A stretch of DNA of 64,000 bases from Streptomyces pactum. Lineage in GTDB: Bacteria; Actinomycetota; Actinomycetes; Streptomycetales; Streptomycetaceae. The translations under genes and the position numbers were made by a program. The notes under the pieces are model-generated. The model saw nothing but the letters and a program-made list of their open reading frames with translations, made no database searches and was not told the origin of the DNA. The stretch lies in contig NZ_JACYXC010000001.1 in assembly GCF_016031615.1 (NCBI RefSeq), positions 3,162,001-3,226,000 of the forward strand, in the 5' to 3' direction. Below, piece by piece: positions 16,849 through 26,193 of this stretch. Within the stretch, counting starts at the first letter, position 1; every line of letters starts with the position of its first letter.

Positions 16849-17287
16849 CCACGGCGCTGGTACCGGCCGGGAGCGCCGGCGCCCCACGTCCCCCGCGCCC
16901 GCGCCCGTACCCGCCCCCCGCGCCCACCGCCGTACGGCTACGCCGTGTCCCGTGCCCCGCGCTGCCGCACCGCGCGGAACCACCACACCACCGCGAGACC
17001 CCGCACCACCGCGGAACCTGCACACCACCGCGGAGCCCATACACCGCCGCGGGGCCACCGCACCGCGCGCCACGGAACCGGCGCCGTCCCGCCCCGGCCT
17101 CCGAAGGCCCTGCGTCCACCACCCCGCGCGCCCGGCGCCGCACCCGCATGCCACCCCACGCGCCCGGCCCGCGGCTCGTTGGCGGCCGGGCCGCACGCCC
17201 CCACCCCCCTGTGCCGGCACCTCCCTCCCGTACCGGCACCGCCCCGTCCGTCACCACCGCCGTACGGAAACGGCGCCCGCCCACGGC
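16849..17287. repeat. Convergent gap with a 19-bp-period CACCACCGCG array
   Basis: No gene is seen. The decamer CACC(A/G)CCGCG occurs at 16986, 17004, 17023 and 17042 (period 18-19 bp) with partly conserved spacers. The region lies between two converging genes, so it may serve termination or simply be an expanded repeat. Confidence 0.55.
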
Positions 17288-18199
17288 TCAGGCGGAGGCG
17301 CCCACGGAGGCTCCGGCAGAGGCACCGACGGGCGCGCCCACGGACTCCTGCGCCGCCGGATCGTCGTCCCGGGTGAGCGCCGCCAGTTCCCGCAGCGCCC
17401 GCTCGGTGCGCGAGCCGCGTGCCCCCGTGTAGGTGCACAGCACTTGGCCGTCGTCGGAGGGCAGCAGCAACACCTGATAGGTGACCTCCACCTCCCCGAC
17501 CAGCGGGTTGCGGATGCGCTTGGTGCCGTGGGTGCGCTCGGTGACCGCCTGCGCCTCCCAGTGCCGGCGGAAGTCGGCGCTGTTGTCCAGCAGTTCGCAC
17601 ACGATCCGGCACAGCAGCTCCGGACGACGGCCGGCCTCGGCCCGCATGGTCGCCACGGTCTCCGCCGCCAGCTGCTCCCAGTCGGGGTGGAGCGCCTTGG
17701 CATCGGGGTGGAGGAAGACCAGGCGCGCGGCGTTGCGCTCCGGCCCGGGGACCGACGGGAGGTCGAACGAGATGCGCCCGGCCACCCGGTTCCACGCCAG
17801 GATGTCCAGCCCGGGCCCGTAGACGAAGGCGGGGACGGATTCGTCGAGTGCGTCCAGCAGTTGCCGCAACTGCGGTCTCACCCGGTGCTCGCGCGCCGGC
17901 GGACGGGTCCCGTGGCGGCTCGGGCCTGCGATGTTGCGCAGATAGGTGTGCTCGGCCGGACTGAGCCGCAGCGCCCGGGCCACGGCGTCCAGCACCGAGT
18001 CGGAGATGCCGTGCGCACGCCCCTGCTCGATCCGCGTGTAGTAGTCCACGCTGATGCCGGCGAGCTGGGCGACCTCCTCCCGCCGCAGTCCGCGCACCCG
18101 CCGCCGGACCAGACCCTGGGGCAGCCCCACGGCCGCCGGGTCCAGCGCCGCGCGGCGCGCCTTGAGAAAGGGACTGATGTCCGGTGGGGTGTGGCCCAT
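17288..18199 (-). CDS. XRE-family regulator with MmyB-like C-terminal domain
   Basis: A 303-residue protein. The N-terminal helix-turn-helix (RRRVRGLRREEVAQLAGISVDYYTRIEQGR, shown as the core of residues about 30-60) is followed by an MmyB/PAS-like ligand-binding domain ('PAFVYGPGLDILAWNRVA', 'LVGEVEVTYQVLLLPSDDGQVLCTY'), a family often regulating a divergent oxidoreductase. The start at ATG 18199 (MGHTPPDISPFLKARR) matches family N-termini. The C-terminus has a (VGASA/VGAPVG) repeat. The divergent aldo/keto reductase is the likely target. Confidence 0.88.
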   Translation of the reverse strand: MGHTPPDISPFLKARRAALDPAAVGLPQGLVRRRVRGLRREEVAQLAGISVDYYTRIEQGRAHGISDSVLDAVARALRLSPAEHTYLRNIAGPSRHGTRPPAREHRVRPQLRQLLDALDESVPAFVYGPGLDILAWNRVAGRISFDLPSVPGPERNAARLVFLHPDAKALHPDWEQLAAETVATMRAEAGRRPELLCRIVCELLDNSADFRRHWEAQAVTERTHGTKRIRNPLVGEVEVTYQVLLLPSDDGQVLCTYTGARGSRTERALRELAALTRDDDPAAQESVGAPVGASAGASVGASA

Positions 18200-18600
18200 C
18201 CCTCCATTATCGCGAGCGGACGGTGGGTTACCCAGGGCCGGACACCACGCGGTACCGGGAGCCGGCGCCTCCACCGGCACCTCACGGCGTCAGGGTCCCC
18301 GGGGTACGCGCGTGGGGCACGCGGGGCGCGCGGAACAGCGTGTGATGCGCGGAGGAGGCGCGAAGGTGGCGCGGAGGGCACCCGGGCGGCGCGGAGTCGT
18401 CAGCGGCGCGACGGTGCGACGGTGCGCGGAGGGGCGCGTCACGGCAGGGTGGTTCCGGCAGACCCAGGTTGAGGCGGGCCTGTCGCCCGGCGTGCGGGGG
18501 CCCGAGAGTGGTCACACGGCACGGCGGCGACACCGGCCGCGCTCCCCGCGCGGTCCGCCGGCGGTACGACACGGCGAACAGAACCGGAGAAACGGCAGAC
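18200..18600. promoter_or_regulatory. Divergent control region, XRE regulator / aldo-keto reductase
   Basis: A 400-bp non-coding stretch between two divergent starts. It is rich in GGCGCG and GCGACGGTGCGACGGTGCG repeats near 18400-18430. No clear -10 or palindrome stands out; regulation by the XRE protein is inferred from gene arrangement alone. Confidence 0.35.
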
Positions 18601-19629
18601 ATGCGGCGCAGAATCCTCGGCGGTACCGGCATCTCGGTCAGTGAGTACGCACTCGGCGCGATGATGTTCGGCGGCTGGGCCAACTCCGACCACGACGACA
18701 GCGTGCGCATCATCCACCGCGCCCTGGACGCGGGCATCAACTTCGTGGACACCGCGGACATCTACTCCGGCGGCGAGTCGGAGGAGATCGTCGGCAAGGC
18801 GCTCAAGGGGCGCCGGGACGACGTGGTGCTCGCCACCAAGGCGAACGGGGCGATGGGCGACGACCCCAACCACAGCGGGAACTCCCGCCGCTGGATCACC
18901 CGGGAGATCGAGAACAGCCTGCGCCGCCTGGGCACCGACCACATCGACCTGTACCAGATCCACCGCCCCGACCCGCACACGGACATCGACGAGACCCTCT
19001 CCGTCCTCTCCGACCTGGTCCGCGCCGGGAAGATCCGCGCGATCGGCAGCTCGACCTTCCCGGCCGAGCAGATCGTGGAGGCGCAGTGGGTGGCCGAGCG
19101 GCGCGGGCACGTACGGTTCCGCACCGAACAGCCGCCGTACTCGCTGCTGGCGCGCGGCGTGGAGGCGGCGGTGCTGCCGACCGCGCAGAAGTACGGAATG
19201 GGCGTGCTCACCTGGGGACCGCTTTCGGCGGGCTGGCTCTCCGGCCGCTACACCAAGGCGTCCGACATCGACCTGTCGGCCGGCCGGAGCTCGCTGGAGC
19301 GGCAGAAGTTCGACCCCTCGGTTCCGGAGAACGCCCGGAAGCTGGAGGCCGTCGGCAAGCTGGCGGCGGTGGCCGCGGACGCGGGGCTGACGCTGCCGCA
19401 CCTGGCGACCGCGTTCGTGCGCTCCCACCCGGCCGTCACGTCGGTGATCATCGGCCCGCGCACCATGGAACAGCTGGAGGACCTGCTGGCCGGGGCGGAC
19501 GCCGTGCTCGACGACGACGTGCTGGACCGCATCGACGAGATCGTGCCGCCGGGCACCGACCTGAACCGCGCGGACAGCTACTACGTGCCCCCGGCGCTCG
19601 CCGACGCGTCCCTGCGCCGGCGCCGCTGA
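18601..19629 (+). CDS. Aldo/keto reductase
   Basis: A 342-residue NADPH-dependent TIM-barrel oxidoreductase. The catalytic tetrad is visible: Asp and Tyr in FVDTADIYSGGESE, Lys in VVLATKANG, His in LYQIHRPDP. The cofactor loop SVIIGPRTMEQLEDLL is near the C-terminus. ATG 18601 has GGAGAAA upstream. The family converts carbonyls to alcohols; the in vivo substrate is unknown. The divergent MmyB-type regulator suggests inducible expression. Confidence 0.92.
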   Translation: MRRRILGGTGISVSEYALGAMMFGGWANSDHDDSVRIIHRALDAGINFVDTADIYSGGESEEIVGKALKGRRDDVVLATKANGAMGDDPNHSGNSRRWITREIENSLRRLGTDHIDLYQIHRPDPHTDIDETLSVLSDLVRAGKIRAIGSSTFPAEQIVEAQWVAERRGHVRFRTEQPPYSLLARGVEAAVLPTAQKYGMGVLTWGPLSAGWLSGRYTKASDIDLSAGRSSLERQKFDPSVPENARKLEAVGKLAAVAADAGLTLPHLATAFVRSHPAVTSVIIGPRTMEQLEDLLAGADAVLDDDVLDRIDEIVPPGTDLNRADSYYVPPALADASLRRRR

Positions 19630-20227
19630 GTCCCCCCTCGCCCGCCACGGCCGCCGGTGCCGGGCCCTGGTCGGGGCCGGTGCCGGCGGCCGCCCGTACT
19701 TCCGGGGCAAGGGCCGGACGTACGGGCCCCGGAGCAAGGACCGGACGTACGAGCCGAGTACGGGCCGGGGGTACGGCCGGACGTACGGGTTCGGGCCTAC
19801 GGGTTCGGGCGTACGGGTTCGGGCGTACGCGGCCGGCGTACGCCGGCACGGAGCCGGCCCGGCCGGGGCTACGGAGCCTGGGTCCCACGGGCCGGGCGTA
19901 CACGGCGCGGGAACGACGCGGCGGGTGTACGACCGTGAGACCCGTACCGGCGCGGGGCCGGCCCGGCCGGGCGGACACGCACCGACCGGGGGGACGTGCC
20001 GGCCGGGACACGTGCCGGCCGGGACACGTGCCGGCCGCCCGAATCCGTCGGGACGGGCACCGCAGCGGCCGCTCATGTCACCGGGCAGGTCACCGATGCC
20101 GCCGCGATGGCCGCCCATGACGCCGGGAAAGACCACCGATGCCGCCGGGGCGGCCACCCGTGCCACCCGTGCCGCTCGCGCCAGGCAGCGACGCGGCCGG
20201 GGCGGGCGCAGGGCCTCCGGCCGGCGG
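19630..20227. repeat. Gap with 14-bp and 16-bp tandem repeats
   Basis: No gene is seen. Three copies of (G/C)TACGGGTTCGGGC run head to tail at 19783-19824, flanked by many GTACGG/CGTACG motifs. A second array, CGTGCCGGCCGGGACA, runs 2.6 times at 19995-20036. Both lie between the AKR gene and the 3' end of the Nudix gene (convergent). Confidence 0.6.
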
Positions 20228-20728
20228 TCAGCCGGCGCGCAGGGCGGTGAGCAGCGCGTCCACCAGGGCCCGGTCGTGGTGGTGGGTGAGGAGTCCGCGG
20301 GCCGGGTCCGGCGGCAGCCACAGCAGCCGGTCCACCTCCCGGTTGGGAACGAAGACGTCCTCCGGGTCGGCCTCGGCCGCCCAGTAGCGGACCTCCTTGG
20401 GACGGCCCCGCACCGGATAGCGGACGGTGGGCAGTTCGGGACCCGGCAGACAGCCGATACCGGTCTCCTCCAGCACCTCGCGGACGGCGCCGCGCAGCGG
20501 GTCCTCGCCGCGCTTGAGCTTTCCCTTGGGATGGGACCAGTCGTCGTAGCGGGGCCGGTGCACCAGCGCGATCTCCACCGGTCCGCCGGACCGGGCGCGG
20601 CGCCACAGCACACAGCCGGCGGCCCGGACCGGCGCCGCACCACCGAGGCCGCGCCGGTCGCCGGCCGGCCGTCCCGTCCGGTGCGATGCGTCCGGGCGTC
20701 CCGCACCCGGGGAGCCCGTGGGTACCAC
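20228..20728 (-). CDS. Nudix hydrolase (MutT-like)
   Basis: A 166-residue protein with a complete Nudix box GKLKRGEDPLRGAVREVLEETG (GX5EX7REUXEEXGU) that cleaves nucleoside-diphosphate-linked substrates using Mg2+. Upstream sequences are 'VRAAGCVLWRR' and 'IALVHRPRYDDWSHPKGKL'. The 30 residues before VRAAGC are low-complexity, so GTG 20728 is a tentative start. It lies downstream of the CHAD and ppk genes on the same strand, which suggests a role linked to polyphosphate or to NTP/diphosphoinositol-like products. Confidence 0.88.
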   Translation of the reverse strand: MVPTGSPGAGRPDASHRTGRPAGDRRGLGGAAPVRAAGCVLWRRARSGGPVEIALVHRPRYDDWSHPKGKLKRGEDPLRGAVREVLEETGIGCLPGPELPTVRYPVRGRPKEVRYWAAEADPEDVFVPNREVDRLLWLPPDPARGLLTHHHDRALVDALLTALRAG

Positions 20729-21113
20729 CTGCCGTCCACCTCCCCTGCCCGTTCCCGCGCCCCTGCCCGCGGCCGGTGCGACGAGCCGTCACCGCCGCGG
20801 CCCACGCCACACAGCCAGCGCCCCGCTGGCAGCAAACCGCAGGTCACTCCGCCCGGCCACGGCCCGCGAAGCGCGGCGCTCCCCGGACCGCACCCGCCAG
20901 GGGCCTGCCCGCCCCCGTCCGGACACGCCCGCCCGGCCCGCGACCGCGCCGCCGCGCGGGCCCATCGCCCGGCCGGTCCGCACCGCCCGGCACCCCGACC
21001 GCCGGCCCCCGCCCGGCACCCGCACCCGCACCCGCACCCGCACCCGCCGGCAGGTCACCGTCCGGGTGCGGCCGTCGTCAGGCGCGCCGGTGGGGTGGGG
21101 CGCGGCCGTGACG
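20729..21113. repeat. Intergenic region with (CACCCG)5 microsatellite
   Basis: No gene is seen between the Nudix start and the CHAD-protein stop. A perfect hexamer array CACCCG x5 occupies 21017-21046. Confidence 0.55.
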
Positions 21114-23168
21114 TCAGGGCGCGGCCGTCACCAGCCGCTGCCAGACGCGGCCGAAGGCGAACCGCGCCGCCTCGACCTCGTGCCGCTGGTCGGCGTGGAG
21201 CACCCCGAGGGCGTAGGCGGTGGCCGGAGCGATGCGCGGGGTACGGGCGGCGGCCGCGGCAGCCGCGGCGGCCTCCGCGGCGTCCCGGTGCCGCTCCAGC
21301 GCCTGTGCGGCGGCCAGCAGCCGCACCGACAGTGACGGTTCGACCTCCAGCAGCCCGCTGCCGGCCGCCCGCTCCGCCTCGTCCAGCACCTCCAGCGCGT
21401 ACCGGCGGGCCCGTACCAGCCGCCGCACCTGGTGCCAGGGGGCGTCCTGCTGCTCGCTGGCGGGCGGGGCGTCGGCCGCCGGGGTGGCGGCCAGGCCGTG
21501 CACCAGGGCCTCCGCGTTGTACGGGTGGCCGGCGCGGCCCAGCGGCAGCGCGTCCACGGCCTCCACCAGCCGCCGGTGCGCCAGGTCCGCCAGCGGCGGC
21601 AGCGCCTCCTCGGCCGGGCGGGCGGCGGCGGACTCGTCCAGCGGGACCTCGGAGGCGAGCAGCGCGACCGCGTCGGCGACCGCGTGGAAGCGGGACGAGC
21701 CGAGGGCCTGGAGCGCGGCGGTGTGGGCGCGGGTCCGGGCGAGCGTCAGCTGGCGCTCCAGCAGTGCGCCGGCGCGTGCCGCGCCCACGGTGAGCGCCCC
21801 GGGACGCTGCTCCTCCCGCTTCGGCGCGCGGCCCTCCCGGGGGCCGGTGCGGGCACCCGCGGCGGCCCGTTCCCCGGCGGTGTTCCGCTCCCCCGCGGCA
21901 CCGGGGGCGCCGGCCGCGCCGCCCGCCGTGGCGGCGTGGCCGGCGGGGTGGTCCGTACGGGGCGCGGGCTGCCCGGCGCGTCCACGGCCGGCGCCGCCCG
22001 CGGACGGGCCGGCGGGACCACCGCGCCGGATCGGCCCCTCGGCGCGGTGGGCGTGGTCCCCGGCGGCTCCCGGCGCGGCCCGTCCGGCCTCCCGCTCACC
22101 CGGGTCGTCCGCGGTGAGCGAGACCGCGCGCCGCCCCCGTCCGCTGCGGGCGCCGGGGACGGTGCCCCGCCCCGCCGGGGCCGGCGGCGGACCGCCGGGG
22201 TCACCGGCCGGGTCCGCGCCGCCGTCGGACCGGTCGGACGGGCGGGACCGGTCGGACGGCCGGCCCGGCGCCGGGCCGGGACGGTCGGACGCCTCCCCCG
22301 GCACGGCCTCCCGGGGGGCGCCGAGGTCCGCGGTGACGCCGCGCCGGGCGGCCGGGGCGGCGGCGCTGGTCACCTGCCGCACCGTGACCTCGGCCGTGGT
22401 CCGGCCCGCGCCCCCGGTCCCGGCCGCGCCCCCGGTCCCGGCCGCGCCCGCGGTCCGGTCCTGGCCCGCGGTCCGGTCCTCGCCCGGGGCGTCCGCGGCC
22501 CCGGCCGCCGGGTGCGGCCCCGCCACGGCGGGCCCCGCGGTACCGTCCGGCGCCGGGGCGCGCTCCCGGTCGTGGCCGGGGTCCCGGCCCCCGTCCGACC
22601 GCACGCCCGCCCCGGCGGCCGGAGCCCGGTCCAGGTCGCCCAGGAGTTCGGCGGTGAAGGTGGGGCGGGCCCGTTCGTACCCGGCGTCCGGGTGGCCGGT
22701 GGTCGCGCCGGAGAGGCGGTACAGGGCGCCGCGCAGCCGGGCCAGCCGGGCGGCGTAGGCGTGTTCGCGGGCCAGGGTGCCCGACAGCCAGGCGAGTTCG
22801 GCGCGCAGCTGGTCGGCCCAGGCGGTGTCGGTCAGCGGCCGGTAGGCGTGCAGCACCCCGCTGATCCGGCGGGCCGAGCGGCGCAGCAGCCGGGCCGCCT
22901 CGGCGGCCTCCTCCACGTCCGCCGCGCTCTCCCGGTGCAGGCGCAGGCTGCGCAGGAAGTCCCCGGCCTGGGCGTGCAGGTAGAGCGCGAGCACCTCGCC
23001 CGCGGTGGCGGATTCCAGCCCCGATACGGGCGCGGTGGCACCCCTGGCGTGTTCCGTCATGTCGTTCCCCCCGGGGCCGGGTGCGTCGGTCGGCGGGGTG
23101 CCGGACGACGGTGGCGGCCCGGTCGTCCCCGTAACGTCTGCCGACAGCAGGTCATGTCGCTGAACCAC
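21114..23168 (-). CDS. CHAD domain-containing protein
   Basis: A 684-residue protein. Residues about 50-185 (LALYLHAQAGDFLRSLRLHRESAAD...RRSARRISGVLHAYRPL) and about 490-680 form the two helical halves of a CHAD domain, a polyphosphate-binding module with conserved His/Arg/Lys. Between them lies a roughly 280-residue Gly/Pro/Ala/Arg disordered insert, far longer than in most homologues. GTG 23168 has GGAGG at good spacing and overlaps the ppk 3' end; ATG 23060 is the alternative. It directly follows ppk, consistent with granule binding. Confidence 0.85.
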   Translation of the reverse strand: MVQRHDLLSADVTGTTGPPPSSGTPPTDAPGPGGNDMTEHARGATAPVSGLESATAGEVLALYLHAQAGDFLRSLRLHRESAADVEEAAEAARLLRRSARRISGVLHAYRPLTDTAWADQLRAELAWLSGTLAREHAYAARLARLRGALYRLSGATTGHPDAGYERARPTFTAELLGDLDRAPAAGAGVRSDGGRDPGHDRERAPAPDGTAGPAVAGPHPAAGAADAPGEDRTAGQDRTAGAAGTGGAAGTGGAGRTTAEVTVRQVTSAAAPAARRGVTADLGAPREAVPGEASDRPGPAPGRPSDRSRPSDRSDGGADPAGDPGGPPPAPAGRGTVPGARSGRGRRAVSLTADDPGEREAGRAAPGAAGDHAHRAEGPIRRGGPAGPSAGGAGRGRAGQPAPRTDHPAGHAATAGGAAGAPGAAGERNTAGERAAAGARTGPREGRAPKREEQRPGALTVGAARAGALLERQLTLARTRAHTAALQALGSSRFHAVADAVALLASEVPLDESAAARPAEEALPPLADLAHRRLVEAVDALPLGRAGHPYNAEALVHGLAATPAADAPPASEQQDAPWHQVRRLVRARRYALEVLDEAERAAGSGLLEVEPSLSVRLLAAAQALERHRDAAEAAAAAAAAARTPRIAPATAYALGVLHADQRHEVEAARFAFGRVWQRLVTAAP

Positions 23169-25407
23169 GTCGGCGCCTCCGGGCGTCGATGAGCATTTCC
23201 TGTACGTTGCGCAGCGGCTTCCCGTCCGCGTCGGTGGCGTGCCGGGTCCAGGAGCCGTCCGGGCCCAGGTGCCAGGAGGCGGTGGTGTCGGACATCCCGG
23301 TCTCCAGCAGCCGGCACAGGGAAGCGCGGTGTCCGGGATCGGTGACGCGCACCAGCGCCTCGATCCGGCGGTCCAGATTGCGGTGCATCATGTCGGCGCT
23401 GCCCAGCCACACCTCGGGCTCGCCGCCGTTCCCGAACGCGAAGACCCGTGAGTGTTCCAGGAAGCGGCCGAGGATGCTCCGCACCCGTATGTTCTCCGAG
23501 AGCCCGGCCACCCCGGGGCGCAGCGCGCAGATGCCCCGCACCCACACGTCCACCGGCACGCCCGCCTGGGAGGCCCGGTAGAGGGCGTCGATCACCGCCT
23601 CGTCCACCATCGAGTTGACCTTGATGCGGACGGAGGCGGGACGGCCGGCCTTCAGGTGCGTGACCTCCTTGAGGATGCGCGTGACCAGGCCGTCGCGGAG
23701 CGATCTGGGGGCCACCAGCAGCCGCTCGTACCGCTCCTGGCGGGAGTAACCGCTGAGCCGGTTGAACAGGTTGGACAGGTCCGCGCCGACGTCCGGGGAG
23801 GCGGTGAGCAGGCCGAGGTCCTCGTAGAGCCGGGCGGTCTTGGGGTGGTAGTTGCCGGTGCCCACGTGCGAGTAGCGGACCAGGGTGTCGCCCTCCTGCC
23901 GCACCACCAGCGACAGCTTGCAGTGGGTCTTCAGGCCCACCAGCCCGTAGACGACGTGGCAGCCGGCCTCCTCCAGCTTCCGCGCCCACTTGATGTTGGC
24001 CTGCTCGTCGAAGCGCGCCTTGATCTCCACCAGCACCAGCACCTGCTTGCCGGCCTCGGCGGCGTCGATCAGCGCGTCCACGATCGGCGACTTGCCGGAC
24101 GTCCGGTACAGCGTCTGCTTGATCGCGAGCACGTCCGGGTCTGCGGCGGCCTGTTCCAGGAACGCCTGGACGGAGGTGGAGAAGGAGTCGTACGGGTGGT
24201 GCAGCAGCACGTCGCGTTCGCGCAGCGCGGCGAAGATGTCCGGCGGCGAGGCGGACTCCACCTCGGCCAGGTCCCGGTGGGTGCCGGCGACGAACTTCCG
24301 GTACTTCAGCTCCGGCCGGTCCTGCGCCGCTATGGCGAACAGGCCGGTCAGATCCAGCGGCCCGGGCAGCGGGTAGACCTCGGCCTCGGAGACCTTCAGC
24401 TCGCGGATCAGCAGATTGAGCACGTAGGGGTCGATGGACTCCTCGACCTCCAGCCGCACCGGCGGCCCGAAGCGGCGCCGCAGCAGCTCCTTCTCCAGCG
24501 CCTGGAGGAGGTTCTCCGCGTCGTCCTCCTCCACCTCCAGGTCCTCGTTGCGGGTGACCCGGAACATGTGGTGCGCCAGCACCTCCATGCCGGGGAACAG
24601 CTGCTCCAGGTGCGCGGCTATCACGTCCTCCAGCGGCACGTACCGCTGCGCGGACGCCTCCACGAACCGGGACAGCAGCGGCGGGACCTTCACCCGTGCG
24701 AAGTGGTCGTGGCCGCTCACCGGGTTGCGGACGACCACGGCGAGGTTGAGGGAGAGCCCGGAGATGTACGGGAAGGGGTGCGCGGGATCCACCGCCAGCG
24801 GGGTGAGCACCGGGAAGATCTGCTGCCGGAACAGCGTGGACAGCCTCGACTGTTCCTTGTCGGTCAGGTCCGGCCAGCGGATCACGTGGATGCCGTGGTC
24901 GGCCAGCTCGGGCGCGACGTCCTGCTGGAAGCACGCGGCGTGCCGGGCCATCAGCTCCCGGGACCGGGTCCAGATCAGCTCCAGCACCTCGCGCGGCTGC
25001 AGCCCGGACGCGGACCGGGTGGCGACCCCGGTGGCGATGCGCCGCTTGAGGCCGGCGACGCGCACCATGAAGAACTCGTCCAGGTTGCTGGCGAAGATCG
25101 CCAGGAAGTTCGCCCGCTCCAGCAGCGGGGTGGCCGGGTCCTCGGCCAGCTCCAGCACCCGCTCGTTGAACGCCAGCCAGCTGCGCTCCCGGTCCAGGAA
25201 CCGGCCGTGCGGCAGCTCCGGGCCGTCCGCCCCCGGGACGCCGCCGTCCTCGTAGTCGTCCGCGTCGGCGTCCAGGTCCGGGTCGAGGTCCAGCTCACCG
25301 ACCGGTGGCACCGCCACCGCGTGCGGGCGGTGCGCGGCGATGGAACCGACCGAGGGCTGCGGCTGGGGCTGGGACGGAACGGGAGCCTGACCACTGAGCT
25401 CGTTCAT
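23152..25407 (-). CDS. ppk: Polyphosphate kinase 1
   Basis: RNA-degradosome-independent PPK1 of 751 residues that reversibly makes polyphosphate from ATP. Domains in order: N (ERSWLAFNERVLELAEDPATP), H (head), and C1/C2 phospholipase-D-like domains with the phospho-His region RYSHVGTGNYHPKTARLYED and the second IEALVRV segment. ATG 25407 (MNELSGQAPVPS) precedes an Asp-rich 60-residue leader. It forms an operon with the CHAD and Nudix genes. PhoP control of ppk is known in Streptomyces, but I found no convincing PHO repeat upstream. Confidence 0.96.
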   Translation of the reverse strand: MNELSGQAPVPSQPQPQPSVGSIAAHRPHAVAVPPVGELDLDPDLDADADDYEDGGVPGADGPELPHGRFLDRERSWLAFNERVLELAEDPATPLLERANFLAIFASNLDEFFMVRVAGLKRRIATGVATRSASGLQPREVLELIWTRSRELMARHAACFQQDVAPELADHGIHVIRWPDLTDKEQSRLSTLFRQQIFPVLTPLAVDPAHPFPYISGLSLNLAVVVRNPVSGHDHFARVKVPPLLSRFVEASAQRYVPLEDVIAAHLEQLFPGMEVLAHHMFRVTRNEDLEVEEDDAENLLQALEKELLRRRFGPPVRLEVEESIDPYVLNLLIRELKVSEAEVYPLPGPLDLTGLFAIAAQDRPELKYRKFVAGTHRDLAEVESASPPDIFAALRERDVLLHHPYDSFSTSVQAFLEQAAADPDVLAIKQTLYRTSGKSPIVDALIDAAEAGKQVLVLVEIKARFDEQANIKWARKLEEAGCHVVYGLVGLKTHCKLSLVVRQEGDTLVRYSHVGTGNYHPKTARLYEDLGLLTASPDVGADLSNLFNRLSGYSRQERYERLLVAPRSLRDGLVTRILKEVTHLKAGRPASVRIKVNSMVDEAVIDALYRASQAGVPVDVWVRGICALRPGVAGLSENIRVRSILGRFLEHSRVFAFGNGGEPEVWLGSADMMHRNLDRRIEALVRVTDPGHRASLCRLLETGMSDTTASWHLGPDGSWTRHATDADGKPLRNVQEMLIDARRRRRGSAT

Positions 25408-26193
25408 GACCTCATTCTTCCGCGCCTGGGGCAGGTCAGGCGCGTCGGACGACGGCGCCGGGGCAGCCCGGCGCGGCCGGTGCCGGGACGTGGACACAGC
25501 GGACTGCATTCCGTGATGCTCGCAACCAAGATTGAATCGCCGGTAACGGAGACATGGCGCGTAGGAAATCGGGACGCATCCCCGAGACGTCCGGGCGGCG
25601 GGCCCCGCCCCCGGCCCGCCCGGAGCGGCCCGGCCACCGGTCGGCGGGCCGTACCGGCGGGGCGGCGGCCACCCGCACACGGCTGCCCCGGCGGGGGCCG
25701 TAGCAGCCGGCGTGCCTCCGCCCACGGCGCGGGGGCGGCCGGCGTACGGCGTCCCCGTGGCGCGGGGGCGGCCGGCATACGCGTCCGTGGCGCAGGGAGC
25801 GGCCCGGGCGTGCGGACCCCGGGCGCAGCGCCGCCGTGCCTCTTCGCAACACCCGGTGCGGCCCCGCGCGCCGGGCGTGACACGCGCCGGAGACTCCCGC
25901 GCGCGCCGCATACCGTACCGCCTGCCCCGCCCCCGCGCGCCCCTCCGGACAGCACCGGTTTCGGGAGCGCTGCGGGGCCGGTGTGGGTCCGGACGCGGGC
26001 GCCGTGGCGGGAGTGCGGGTGCTGGGCCGGTGTGGCCCGGGACGCGGGCGGCCGGGAACGGGCGGTGTCGGGGCGAGGAGCGTCTGTCGCCCGAAGGGAC
26101 GGTTCCGGCCTTCGCCCGGCTTCGGCAGCGGCCGGGGCGAGCAGACACCCGGAGGCATCCGTACCGCTACCCATGTGGCCAGGAGTGATCACT
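25408..26193. other. Divergent gap upstream of ppk and the S8 protease
   Basis: About 790 bp without a supportable gene. It should carry both promoters. The A/T-richer part at 25495-25560 (GCAACCAAGATTGAATCG) is the best place for the ppk promoter. Repeats of GGCGCGGGGGCGGCCGGC(G/A)TA(C/T)G are present at about 25720-25790. Confidence 0.45.

Noticed and set aside
20985..21060. CRISPR-like array at the CACCCG repeats
   Set aside because: It is a simple hexamer microsatellite without spacers; no cas genes are present.
25408..25560. PHO box upstream of ppk
   Set aside because: Segments resembling GTTACC/GTTGCG on the minus strand are not at 11- or 22-nt spacing and lack the TCA core.
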